Below, one piece after another: positions 47,236 to 59,822 of a DNA stretch of 64,000 nt. The notes below the pieces were generated by a model. That model saw only the letters and a list, made by a program, of their open reading frames with translations, did no database searches and had not been told where the DNA came from. The stretch is from Anodontia alba. Its lineage: Eukaryota; Mollusca; Bivalvia; Lucinida; Lucinidae. The stretch's first letter is position 1, and the number at the start of each line of letters is the position of its first letter. Location: NCBI GenBank assembly GCA_964016985.1, contig OZ024826.1, positions 67,982,768 to 68,046,767 of the forward strand, given 5' to 3'. Made by a program: the position numbers and the translations under genes.

Positions 47236-50213
47236 TAGTGTTGTTATGATGATCGATTATAATCCATTATCAATCGAAAATTCTTTTTGATTCTACTATC
47301 GATTGTATTTGCTAATAATCAATTACAAGAGGGCCATGAGTCGCTCACCTGAGTGACATAGCCACTGCAGATATGCAGATGTTATGCAACATTTTTCCAA
47401 TTCTGTCATCGCAACTAATGAAAAGATCATTATTTAAGCAGTTCTTAATTTTGAAGAAGAATATACATGACATGACAGTCAATGGAGCATGATCATTTTA
47501 ACAAACTCTCAATCACATTTCAACAGTAGGATCAATGTGAAATTTGGTGACAAATGGCTAAGTGGTTTCTGAAGAATCATGATTTTATACATGTAAACAG
47601 CTCAGTGGCAGGGAAATATAATAAACATAAACAAGATGGCAGCCATCTTGGATTTCCAATCAGAATGATTTTAGCTACTGTTGATCTATAAGTCACCTCG
47701 ATACTTCCAATGAACTTTGAGTCAATTGCCCTTTCGGTTCAGGAGAAAAAGTTCAAAACAGATTTTCAAGATGGCAGCCATGGCCGCAATTTGGGATTTC
47801 CTATTGCAACTATTTGAGCTATTTTTTATCTACACGTCACCCCGATGCTTCCTACCAAGTTTCGCGTCAGTTGGCCTTTCAGTTCAGAAGAAGAAGGGAA
47901 AAATAGATTTTCAAGATGGCCACTATCTTGGATTTCCGATTGGAAAGATTTTAGCTATTTTTATATCTACAAGTCATCCCGATGCTTCCTACCAAATTTC
48001 AAATCAACTGGCCCTTTGGTTCAGGAAAATAAGCGAAAAAAAGAGTTTCAACATGGCCGCAATCTGGGATTTCAGATCCAAACAATTTAAGCTATTTTAG
48101 GTCTACAAGTCACCCCAATGTTTCCTACCAAGTTTCGAGTCAAATGGCCTTTCAGTTCAGGAGAATAAGCGAAAAATAGATTTCCAAGATGGCTGTCATG
48201 GTGGCCATCTTGGATTTCTGATAGGGACGATTTAACCTATTTTTGATCTACAGGTCACCCTGATGCTTCCTACCTAGTTTGAAGTCAGTAAGTCTTTCGG
48301 TTCAAGAGAAGCAGTGAAAAGTAGATATTCAAGATGGCCGCCATGGTGGCCATCTTTGATTTCCAATCGGAATGATTTTAGCCATTTTTGATCCATAAGT
48401 CACCCCAATGCTTCCTACCAAGTTTCAAGTCAGTTGGCTTTTGGGTTTAGGAGAAGAAGCGAAAAAAAGATTTTCAAGATGGCCACCACGGCAGCCATCT
48501 TGGATTTACAATCAGCACCATTTTAGCTATTTTTGATCTACAAGTCACCCTGATGCTTCCTACCAAGTTTGGAGTGAACTGGCCTTTCAGCTTGGATTTC
48601 CGATTGGAACGATTTTAGCTATTTTTGATCTACAAGTCACCCCGATGCTTCCTACCAATTTTGGAGTCAATTGGCTTTTGGGTTTAGGAGAAGAAGTGAA
48701 AAATAGATTTTCAAGATGGCCGCCATGGAGGCAATTTTGGATTTACAATCGGCATGATTTTAGCTATTTTTGATCTACTAGTCACCTCGATGCTTCCTAC
48801 CAAGTTTCGAGTCAACTGGCCTTTCGGTTCAGAAGAAGCGAAAAATAGATTTTCAAGATGGCGGCCATCTTGGATTTCCGATCGGAACAATTTTAGCTAT
48901 TTTTGATCTACAAGTCATCCTGATGCTTCCTACTAAGTTTTGTGTCAACTGATTTTTGTGTTAAGGAGAAGAAGCGTAAAATAGATTTTCAAGATGGCTG
49001 CCATGGCGGCCATCTTGGATTTACGATAGGCACAATTTTAGCTATTTTTGATCTACAAGTCACCCCAATGCTTCCTACCAAATTTCGAGTCAACTGGCCT
49101 TTCTGTTCAGGAGAAGAAGCAAAAAATAGATTTTCAAGATGACTGTCATGACGGCCATCTTGGATTTCCAATTGGAACGATTTTAGCTTTGATCTACAAG
49201 TCACCCCGATGCTTCCTACTAAGTTTGGTGTCAATTGGCTTTTGGGTTTAGGAGAAGAAGCGAAAAATAGATTTTCAAGACGGCTGCCATGGCGGCCATC
49301 TTGGATTTCCAATCGGAACGATTTTAGCTATTTTTGATCTATAAGTCACTCCAATGCTTCGTACCAAGTTTGGAGTAAATTGGCTTTTGGGTTTAGGAGT
49401 AGAAGCAAACAATAGATTTTCAAGATGGCCACCATGGCGGCCATCTTGGATTTCCGATCAGCATGGTTTTAGCTATTTTTCATCTACAAGTCACCCCCGA
49501 TACTTCCTAGCAAGTTTGGAGTCAACTGGCCTTTCAGTTCAGGAGAAGAAGCGAAAAATAGATTTTCAAGATGGCGGCCATCTTGGATTTCCTATCGGAA
49601 TGATTTTAGCTATTTTTCATCTACAAGTCACCCCGATGCTTCCTACCAAGTATTGAGTCAATTGGCCCAGGGGTGTAGGAGGAGTAGGCTTTTAAAGCAA
49701 TTGTTGATGCCGCACGAACAACGGACGACAGACATTGACTGACCACAATAGCTCACCATGAGCACTTCTTGCTCAGGTGAGCTAATAATTGAAAAGAATT
49801 ACACCTAGCTATTTTGTAAGTTATTATTCTCAAATTGCAACGTTAATGCAAGAAAGCTGCAATTCTAAACTCTTCAGTTTGAAAGTATGTTAGGAAATAA
49901 GAAACAAGGTAGTGTTTCTGCAACAAATGGGAAGTCTTCAGTACACATCTTAAATGTCAAAGCCTGTGTGTGCTGTGAGGACCTTTTACTTTTGTGGTAA
50001 AGTACTGCACATAAAATTATGCATGTAAATGACAAGTTACGAAGTTTTTATTAAGTTTTAAGCAGTAAAAGGATACCATTTTATCTTTTTGGGTAATGGG
50101 ACCTGTCTGCCTTTCATTGATAGCTTTTGATTATAATCGATAATCAATCAAAACCTCCTGTCTCATTATTTTCGATGATCGATTATAAAAAATCCCATAA
50201 TCGGACAACACTA
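47236..50213 (+). mobile_element. hAT-like MITE carrying a nested A element
   Basis: Ends TAGTGTTGTTATGATGATCG and (inverse) CGGACAACACTA are flanked by 8 bp near-identical target duplications, GTAACGAC (47228-47235) and GTAAAGAC (50214-50221). Eight-base duplications and a TAGTGTTGT start fit hAT-type elements. Arms are rich in ATCGATTATAATC phrases. Without the nested element it would be about 0.5 kb, with no transposase. Confidence 0.75.
47326..49785 (+). mobile_element. Complete family-A element nested in the hAT-like MITE
   Basis: Head CAAGAGGGCCATGAGTCGCT (47326), the 5' module, about fourteen monomers, ACGAACAACGGACGACAGAC, then hairpin CACCATGAGCAC-TTC-TTGCTCAGGTGAGCTAA. Left flank ATAATCAATTA and right flank TAATTGAAAAG show no obvious target duplication. 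Confidence 0.9.
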
Positions 50214-50338
50214 GTAAAGACGCCATGGAGAGTACTATGCCCCACCCCCAAGCTCAAAAGCCAAGGCAGACCGATCAACACGGACGCACCGGTTGCACGC
50301 CATTTTGTAAACGCCTGTCAAATTAGTGGTGTTTTTAG

Positions 50339-50413
50339 GACATGCTTCCATTGTACCCTGAGGGCATCAAGTCTGGATATGACAGATGGCAGATTTTAGG
50401 TGATTCAGACTGG
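50339..50413 (+). CDS. Possible internal coding exon, unknown gene
   Basis: After GTGTTTTTAG, 25 codons read DMLPLYPEGIKSGYDRWQIL then GDSDW, followed by GTATAG as a possible donor in phase 0. The residue mix (Trp, Tyr, Gly, charged residues) is protein-like and unlike the surrounding repeats. Joined to 46973-47038 the frame is kept. No family recognised. A stop follows immediately if the donor is not used. Confidence 0.3.
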
Positions 50414-50487
50414 GTATAGCTATATTTAGTATCAAATCAACCTCTTTTCACTTGCCTCACTTTTCCTTTTTAAATATGTAAAAAAAA

Positions 50488-53400
50488 CAAGAGGGCCATG
50501 ATGGCCCTGTAATGCTCACCTGAGCATCATAGCACTTTGAGAACCTGATCTAGAACTGATCAAGGCAAACATTCTGATCAAAATTCAAATGATTATATTA
50601 ACAAGTAAGACAATGTAGCATGTCTAATGGACTGTGAAATAAAGGTCAAGGTCAAATGTGGATGGATGACTGCACTCAAGAGGCCATGCTAAGATGTATG
50701 CATGTACTAAGTATCACTAGCAATAGTTACTGAGAAAATGACCTAAACACAAACACTTCACAAGTACCAAATATCACTCTGTAGGACCAATAATTACTGA
50801 GAAACTGACCTAAAGGGAAAAACTTAAGAAAGTCACTAGACAGAAAAATATACATCACCTTGAAATCATCAAGACAAACATTTTGAGCAAGATTCATGAT
50901 GATCACTTCAAAAATGTGAGCTCTAGAGCATCAACAAGGTTTTCCTTTGATTTGGCCAGGTGACCTAGTTTCTGATATCAAATGACCCAGTTTTAAACTA
51001 GACCTAGAACTCATCAAGACAAACATTTTGAGCAATATTTATGATGATTATTTAAAAAATGTGACTTCTGGAGTGTTAACAGTTTTCTGCTGATTTGGCC
51101 TGGTGACCTAGTTTTTTACCCCATGTGACCCAGTTTCGAACTTGACCTAGAAATCATCAAAACAAACATTTTGAGCAAGATTGATATGACTGCTTCAACA
51201 ACAGGGCCATGATGGCCCTGTAACGCTCACCTGAGCAACATAGCACTTTGAGAGCCTGATCTAGAACTGATCAAGGCAAACATTCTGATCAAAGTTCAAA
51301 ATGATTATATTAACAAATAAAAAAAAGTAGCATGTCTAATGGACTGTGAAATAAAGGTCAAGGTCAAATATGGATGACTGCACTCAAGAGGCCATGCTAA
51401 GATGTATGCATGTACTAAGTATCACTGGCTGTAGGAGCAATAGTTACTGAGAAACTGACCTAAACACAAACACTTCACAAGTACCAAATATCACTCTGTA
51501 GGACCAATAATTACTGAGAAACTGACCTAAATGGAAAAACTTAAGAGAGTCACTGGACAGACAACTATACATCACCTTGAAATCATCAAGACAAACATTT
51601 TGAGCAAGATTCATGATGATCACTTCAAAAATGTGACCTCTAGAGCATCAATGAGGTTTTCCTTTGATTTGGCCAGGTGAACTAGTTTTTGATATCAAGT
51701 GACCCAGTTTTAAACTAGACCTAGAAATCATCAAGACAAACATTTTGAGCAATATTTATGATGATTATTTCAAAAATGTGACCTCTGGAGTGTTAACAGT
51801 TTTCTGCTGATTTGGCCAGGTCACCTAGTTTTTGACCCCATGTGACCCAGTTTCAAACTTGACCTAGAAATCATCAAGACAAACATTTTGAGCAAGATTC
51901 ATGATGATTGCTTCAAAAATGTGACCGCTAGAGTGTTAACAAGGTTTTCTGCTGATTTGGCCAGGTGACCTAGTTTTTGACCCCAAGTGACCCAGTTTCA
52001 AACCTGACCTAGAAATCATCATGACAAACATGTTGAGCAAGATTCATGATGATTGCTTGGAAAATGTGACCACTAGAGTGTTAACAAGGTTTTCTGCTGA
52101 CATGGCCAGGTGACCTAGTTTTTGACCCCAGGTGACCCAGTTTCGAACCTGACCTAAAAATCATCAAGACAAACATTTTGAGCAAGATTCATGATGATTG
52201 CTTAAAAAATGTGACCGCTAGAGTGTTAACAAAGTTTTCTGCTGATTTGGCCCGGTGAATTAGTTTTTGACTCAAAGTGACCCAGTTTTAAACTTGACCT
52301 AGAACTCATCAAGACAAATATTTTGAGCAAGATTCATGAAGATTGCTTGAAAAATGTGACCGCTAGAGTGATAAGATTTTACGCTGATTTGGCCAGCTGA
52401 CCCAGTTTTTGACCCCAGGTGTTCCAGTTTCAAACTTGACCTAGAAATCATCAAGACAAACATTTTGAACCAGATTCATGATGATTGCTTCAAAAATGTG
52501 ACGGCTAGAGTGTTAAGAAGGTTTTCTGCTGATTTGGCCAGGTGACCTAGTTTTTGACCCCAAGTGACCCAGTTTCAAACATATCCTAGAACTCATTAAG
52601 AGAAACATTTTGAGCAAGATTCATGATTATTGCTTCAAAAATGTGACCGCTAGAGTGTTAACAAGGTTTTCTGCTGGTTTGGCCTGGTGACCTAGTTTTT
52701 GATACCATGTGACCCAGTTTCAAACTTGACCTAGAAATCATCAAGACAAACATTTTGAGCAAGACTCATGATGATTGCTTGAAAAATGTGACGGCTAGAG
52801 TGTTAAGAAGGTTTTCTGCTGATTTGGCCCGGTGACCTAGTTTTTGACTCCAAGAGACCCAGTTTCAAACTTGACCTAGAAATCATCAAGACAAACATTT
52901 TGAGCAAGATTCATGCTTATTGCTTGAAAAATGTGACCGCTAGAGTGTTAAAAAGGTTTTCTGCTGATTTGGCCAGGTGACCTAGTTTTTGATTCCAAGT
53001 GACCCAGTTTCGAACTTGACCTAGAAATCATCAAGACAAACATTTTGAGCAAGATTCATGATGACTGCTTCAAAAATGTGACCGCTAGAGTGTTAACAAA
53101 GTTTTCTGCTGATTTGGCCCGGTGACCTAGTTTTTGACCCCAAGTGACCCAGTTTCAAACTTGACCTAGATTTAATAGAGGCAAACATATTGAGCAAGAT
53201 TCATGATGATTGCTTCAAAAATGTGACCGCTAGAGTGTTAACAAGGTTTTCTGCTGATCTGGCCCAGTGACCTAGTTTTTGACCCCAGGTGACCCACTTT
53301 CAAACTTGACCTCGATTTAATAGAGGCAAACATTTTGAGGAAGTTTCATCAAGATTGGGTCAAAACTATGACCTCTAGAGTGTTAACAAGTTTTTCCTTT

Positions 53401-53625
53401 GATTTGACCTGGTGACCTAGTTTTTGACCCCAAGTAACCCAGTATCGAATTTGTTCTAGATTTCATAGAGGCAAACATTCTCACCAAGTTTCATCAAGAT
53501 TGGGTCAAAACTGTGACCTCTAAAGTGTTAACATTTTAATTGTTGACGAAGGACGATGGACGACGGACGACGGACATAGGGTGATGACAATAACTAACCC
53601 TGAGCTTTTGCTCAGGCGAGCTAAA
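50488..53625 (+). mobile_element. Family-D element with two heads and first tail
   Basis: Heads at 50488 (CAAGAGGGCCATGATGGCCC, GCTCACCTGAGCATCATAGC) and, 711 bp later, at about 51199 (CAACAGGGCCATGATGGCCC). Body: about 145 bp monomers with AATGTGACCGCTAGAGTGTT, GATTTGGCCAGGTGACCTAG, CAAGTGACCCAGTTTC and TTTTGAGCAAGATTCATGAT. Tail: GGACGATGGACGACGGACGA, CATAGGGTGATGACAATAAC, then CCTGAGC-TTTT-GCTCAGGCGAGCTAAAAA. No coding potential. Confidence 0.92.
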
Positions 53626-55478
53626 AATGTGACCACTGGAGTGTTAACAAAATTTTCTGTTGATTTGGCCTGGTGACCTAGTTTTTTATCCCAAATGACC
53701 CAGTTTCGAACTTGACCTAGAACTCATCAAGATGAACATTTTGAGCAAGATTCATGATGATTGCTTCAAAAATGTGACCGCTAGAGTGTTAACAAGGTTT
53801 TCTGCTGATTTGGCCAGGTGACCTAGTTTTTGACCCCAAGTGACCCAGTTTCAAACCTGACCTAGAAATCATCAAGACAAACATGTTGAGCAAGATTCAT
53901 GATGATTGCTTGGAAAATGTGACCACTAGAGTGTTAACAAGGTTTTCTGCTGATTTGGCCAGGTGACCTAGTTTTTGACCCCAGGTGACCCAGTTTCGAA
54001 CCTGACCTAAAAATCATCAAGACAAACATTTTGAGCAAGATTCATGATGACTGCTTAAAAAATGTGACAGCTAGAGTGTTAACAAAGTTTTCTGCTGATT
54101 TGGCCCGGTGACCTAGTTTTTGACTCCAAGTGACCCAGTTTCAAACTTGACCTAGAACTCATCAAGACAAATATTTTGAGCAAGATTCATGAAGATTTCT
54201 TGAAAAATGTGACCGCTAGAGTGATAACAAGATTTTACGCTGATTTGGCCAGCTGACCCAGTTTTTGACCCCAGGTGTTTCAGTTTCAAACTTGACCTAG
54301 AAATCATCAAGACAAACATTTTGAACCAGATTCATGATGATTGCTTCAAAAATGTGACTGCTAGAGTGTTAACAAGGTTTTCTGCTGATTTGGCCCGGTG
54401 ACCTAGTTTTTGACCCCAAGTGACCAAGTTTCAAACATATCCTAGAACTCATCAAGAGAAACATTTTGAGCAAGATTCATGATTATTGCTTCAAAAATGT
54501 GACCGCTAGAGTGTTAACAAGGTTTTCTGCTGGTTTGGCCTGGTGACCTAGTTTTTGATACCATGTGACCCAGTTTCAAACTTGACCTAGAAATCATCAA
54601 GACAAACATTTTGAGCAAGATTCATGATGATTGCTTGAAAAATGTGACGGCTAGAGTGTTAAGAAGGTTTTCTGCTGATTTGGCCAGGTGACCTAGTTTT
54701 TGACTCCAAGAGATCCCGTTTCAAACTTGACCTAGAAATCATCAAGACAACATTTTGAGCAAGATTCATGCTTATTGCTTGAAAAATGTGACCGCTAGAG
54801 TGTTAAAAAGGTTTTCTGCTGATTTGGCCAGGTGACCTAGTTTTTGATTCCAAGTGACCCAGTTTCGAACTTGACCTAGAAATCATCAAGACAAACATTT
54901 TGAGCAAGATTCATGATGATTGCTTCAAAAATGTGACCGCTAGAGTGTTAACAAAGTTTTCTGCTGATTTGGCCCTGTGACCTAGTTTTTGACCCCAAGT
55001 GACCCAGTTTCATACTTGACCTAGAAATCATCAAGGCAAACATATTGAGCAAGATTCATGATGATTGCTTCAAAAATGTGACCGCTAGAGTGTTAACAAG
55101 GTTTTCTGCTGATCTGGCCCGGTGACCTAGTTTTTGACCCCAAGTGACCCACTTTCAAACTTGACCTAGATTAAATAGAGGCAAACATTTTGAGCAAGTT
55201 TCATCAAGATTTGGTCAAAACTATGACCTCTAGAGTGTTAACAAGTTTTTCCTTTGATTTGACCTGGTGACCTAGTTTTTGACCCCAAGTAACCCATTAT
55301 CGAATCTGATCTAGATTTCATAGAGGCAAACATTCTGACCAAGTTTTATCAAGATTGGGTCAAAACTGTGACCTCTAAAGTGTTAACAATCTAATTGTTG
55401 ACGACGGACGATGGACGACGGACGATGGACATAGGGTGATGACAATAACTCACCCTGAGCTTTTGCTCAGGCGAGCTA
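53626..55478 (+). repeat. Family-D higher-order block 2 with second tail
   Basis: A 1.85 kb block whose monomers match 51780-53625 in the same order. For example, the rare GCTAGAGTGATAA...TTTTACGCTGAT monomer at 52363 recurs at 54208, and the TTGATACCATGTGACCC monomer at 52700 recurs at 54555. It ends in a complete second tail. Confidence 0.88.
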
Positions 55479-56466
55479 AAAATGTGACCACTGGAGTGTT
55501 AACAAAATTTTCTGTTGATTTGGCCTGGTGACCTAGTTTTTGATACCATGTGACCCAGTTTCAAACTTGACCTAGAAATCATCAAGACAAACATTTTGAG
55601 CAAGATTCATGATGATTGCTTGAAAAATGTGATGGCTAGAGTGTTAAGAAGGTTTTCTGCTGATTTGGCCCCGTGACCTAGTTTTTGACTCCAAGAGACC
55701 CAGTTTCAAACTTGACCTACAAATCATCAAGACAAACATTTTGAACAAGATTCATGCTTATTGCTTGAAAAATGTGACCGCTAGAGTGTTAACAAGGTTT
55801 TCTGCTGATTTGGCCAGGTGACCTAGTTTTTGATTCCAAGTGACCCAGTTTCCAACTTGACCTAGAAATCATCAAGACAACAATTTTGAGCAAGATTCAT
55901 GATGATTGCTTCAAAAATGTGACCGCTAGAGTGTTAACAAAGTTTTCTGCTGATTTGGCCCGGTGACCTAGTTTTTGACCCCAAGTGACCCAGTTTCATA
56001 CTTGGCCTAGAAATCATCAAGGCAAACATATTGAGCAAGATTCATGATGATTGCTTCAAAAATGTGACCGCTAGAGTGTTAACAAGGTTTTCTGCTGATC
56101 TGGCCCGGTGACCTAGTTTTTGACCCCAAGTGACCCACTTTCAAACTTGACCTAGATTTAATAGAGGCAAACATTTTGAGCAAGTTTCATCAAGATTGGG
56201 TCAAAACTATGACCTCTAGAGTGTTAACAAGTTTTTCCTTTGATTTGACCTGGTGACCTAGTTTTTGACCCCAAGTAACCCAGTATCGAATTTGATCTAG
56301 ATTTCATAGAGGCAAACATTCTGACCAAGTTTTATCAAGATTGGGTCAAAACTGTGACCTCTAAAGTGTTAACAATCTAATTGTTGACGACGGACGATGG
56401 ACGACGGACGATGGACATAGGGTGATGACAATAACTCACCCTGAGCTTTTGCTCAGGCAAGCTAAA
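55479..56466 (+). repeat. Family-D higher-order block 3 with third tail
   Basis: A 0.99 kb shortened copy of the same block (the TTGATACCATGTGACCC monomer recurs at about 55541), ending in a third tail (GCTCAGGCAAGCTAAAAA). Confidence 0.88.
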
Positions 56467-56896
56467 AATGTGACCACTGGAGTGTTAACAAAATTTTCTG
56501 TTGATTTGGCCTGGTGACCTAGTTTTTTATCCCAAATGACCCAGTTTCGAACTTGACCTAGAACTCATCAAGATGAACATTTTGAGCAAGATTCATGATG
56601 ATTGCTTCAAAAATGTGACCCCTAGTGTTTACAAGGTTTTCTGCTGATTTGGCCCAGTGACCTAGTTTTTGACCCCATGTGACCTAGTTTCAAACTTGAC
56701 CTAGAATTCATCAAGACAAACATGTTGAGCAAGATTCATGATGATTGCTTGAAAAATGTGACCACTAGAGTGTTAACAAGGTTTTCCGCTGATTTGGCCA
56801 GGTGACCTAGTTTTTGACCCCAGGTGACCCAGTTTCGAACTTGACCTAGAAATCATCAAGACAAACATTTTGAGCAAGATTCATGATGATTGCTTA
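56467..56896 (+). repeat. Family-D array, part before nested element
   Basis: Three D monomers, broken at GATTGCTTA by the head of the next element. The array resumes at 59246. Confidence 0.88.
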
Positions 56897-59245
56897 AACA
56901 AGAGACCCACGGGCCATGATTCGCTCACCTGAGTGACATAGCCACTGCAGACATGCAGATGTTATGCAACATTTTTCCAATCCTATCATCGCAACTAATG
57001 AAAATATCATCATTTGAGCAGTTCTTAGTTTTGAAGAAGAATATATGGGCCTGACAGTCAATGGAGCATGATCATTTGAATAAACTATCAATCACATTTC
57101 AACAGAAGGATCAATGTGAAATTTGGTGGAAATTGGCTAAGTGGTTTCTGAAGAATCGTGATTTTATACTTGTAAACAGCACAGTGGCAGGGACATATTA
57201 TAAATATAAACCAGATGATGGCCATCTTAGATTTCCAATCAGAACAATTTTAACTACTGCTGATCTACAAGTCACTTCGATACTTTCAATATAAATGTAT
57301 ATGGCCCACACAAATAGGGAAGCAAATTTGACCTTGGAGGCAAAAAGGTCAAATGTCAACATAGAACCATCATTTTAGCAATTTTGGTAGATCTCCTGTC
57401 CCCCATAATTTGTGCAAAGATTAGGATCCAGGGCTTATATGGTTATGGAGAATAAGATTTTTAAAGGTTTTTACCATATATGGGCATGGCAGCCATTTTG
57501 ATCAATGGACCATACCCATTTTAGCAATCTTTCATTCTCCTGCCCACGGAGGCTCCGCATGAAATTTGAGCAACACTGGCCCGGAGGCTTCAGGGGAAAA
57601 GCCATTTGAAATTATCAACATTTTTTCCATACAAATGTATGGGGCCCCATACAAATGCATACAGAAGCAAACTTGACCTCGCCGTAAGAAGGTTAAATGT
57701 CAATGTATGACAATTATTTTAGCAACTTTGGTAGACCGCCCATTCCAGATGATATGCAAAGATTCAGCCACAAGCCATCCTCGGTTTTGGAGAATAAGAT
57801 TTTTAAATGTTTTTTCCCATGCAAATGCATAAGGAAGCAACTTGACCTTGCCTTAAAAAGGTCAAATGTCAATGTATGACCATTATTTTAGCAACTTTGG
57901 TAGACCCCCTGTCCCCGATGATTTATGCAAACATTCAGCCCCAAAGCATCCTCGGTTCTAGAGAAGAAGATTTATAAAGGTTTTTACCATATATGGGCAT
58001 GGCGCCCATCTTGGTCAACGAACCGTGACCATTTTAGCAATCTTTTGTTCCCCCTACCTAAGGAGGCTCCATATGAAATTTGAGCAAAATTGGCCCAGAG
58101 GCTCCAGAGGAGAAGTTGTTTGAAATTCTGAACATTTTTCCCATACAAATGCATAAGGAAGCAAAATTGACCTTAACGTAAAAAGGTCAAATGTCAATGT
58201 ACGACCATTATTTTAGCAATTTTGGTAGCCCTCCTGTTCCCGAAGATATATGCAATGATTCAGCCATAAGGCATGCTCGGTTTTGAAGAAGATTTTTAAA
58301 GGTTTTTCCCATACAAATGCACAGGGAAGCAAACTTGACCTTGCCATAAAAAGGTCAAACGTCAACGTACGACAATTCTTTTAGCAATTTTGGTAGACCT
58401 CCCGTCCCCGATGATTCCTGCAAAGGTTCAACCCAAAGCCATTCTCGGTTCTGAAGGAGAAGATTTTTAAAGGTTTTTACCATATATGGGCGTGGCGCCC
58501 ATCTTGGTCAACGGACCACGACCATTTTAGCAATTTTTCGTTCCCCCACCCTAAGGAGGCTCCATATGAAATTTGAGCAAAATTGGCCCAGAGGCTCCAG
58601 AGGAGAAGCTGTTTGAAATTCTGAACATTTTTCCCATACAAATGCATAAGGAAGCAAAATTGACCTTACAGTAAAAAAGTCAAATGTCAATGTACGACCA
58701 TTATTTTAGCAATTTTGGTAGCTCTCCTGTTCCCAAAGATATATGCAAAGATTCTGCCATAAGGCATGCTCGGTTTTGGAGAAGAAGATTTTTAAAGGTT
58801 TTTCCCATACAAATGCATAGGGAAGCAAACTTGACCTTGCCGTAAAAAGGTCAAACGTCAACGTACGACAATTCTTTTAACAATTTTGGTAGACCTCCCG
58901 TCCCCGATGATTCCTGCAAAGGTTCAGCCCCAAGGCATTCTCGGTTCTGGAGAAGAAGATTTTTAAAGGTTTTTACCATATATGGGCGTGGCGGCCATCT
59001 TGGTCAACGGACCGCGACCATTTTAGCAATTTTTCGTTCCCCCACCCTAAGGAGGCTCCATATGAAATTTTTAGCAAAATTGGCTCAGCAGTTTCAGAGG
59101 AGAAGTCGTTTGAAAATGTTAACGGACCGACGCACGGACGGACGGACGGACGGACGGACGGACAGACGGGCGGACGCACACACGGACGGACAACAAACGA
59201 AAAGTGATCACAATAGCTCATCCTGAGCAGAGCTCAGGTGAGCTA
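56897..59245 (+). mobile_element. A-head/C-body chimeric element nested in D
   Basis: Head CAAGAGACCCACGGGCCATG (56899), the whole A 5' module and part of an A monomer (to about 57290), then five to six C-type units of about 340 bp, some shortened. Tail: a (GGAC)n tract (59120-59195) and hairpin CATCCTGAGC-AGA-GCTCAGGTGAGCTAAAA. Removing it restores a normal D monomer across GCTTA|AAAATGTGACCGC. Confidence 0.9.
59125..59195 (+). repeat. (GGAC)n microsatellite of the C tail
   Basis: GACGGACGGACGGACGGACG, interrupted by GACAGACGGG and GCACACACGG. It lies just before the terminal hairpin, as in other tails. Confidence 0.95.
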
Positions 59246-59822
59246 AAAATGTGACCGCTAGAGTGTTAACAAAGTTTTCTGCTGATTTGGCCCGGTGACC
59301 TAGTTTTTGACCCTAAGTGACCCAGTTTCTAACTTGACCTAGAACTCATCAAGACAAACATTTTGAGCAAGATTGATATGATTGCTTCAAAAATGTGACC
59401 ACTGGAGTGTTAACAAAATTTTCAGCTGACTTGGCCTGGTGAACTAGTTTTTGACCCCAAGTGACCCAGTTTCGAAGTTGACCTAGAACTCATCAAGACA
59501 AAACATTTTAAGAAAGATTCATGATGACTGCTTCAAGAATGTGACCGCTAGAGTGTCAATCAAGGTTTTAGCTGATTTGGCTAGGTGACCTAGTTTTTGA
59601 CCCAGTGACCCAATTTCGAACTTGACCTATAAATCATCAAGACAAACATTTTGAGCAAGATTCATGATGATTGCTTGAAAAATGTGACCGCTAGTGTGAT
59701 AACGAAGGTTTTTCGCTGATTTGGCCAGGTGACCTAGTTTTTGACCCCAGGTGACCCAGTTTGGAACTTGACCTAGTTATCATCAAGACAAACGTTTTGA
59801 GCAAGATTCATGATGATTGCTT
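59246..59822 (+). repeat. Family-D array, resumed
   Basis: Four D monomers ending at GATTGCTTGAACAAG, where family-A sequence starts without a head. Confidence 0.88.

Noticed and set aside
50488..56466. CRISPR-like regular repeats
   Set aside because: Repeats are contiguous monomers without unique spacers, and the DNA is eukaryotic with no cas genes.
35021..57091. Conserved minus-strand peptide with CITSACLQWLCHSGE at 35021, 35227 and 56894
   Set aside because: It comes from the duplicated family-A 5' module. The apparent conservation is DNA-level copying of a non-coding repeat.
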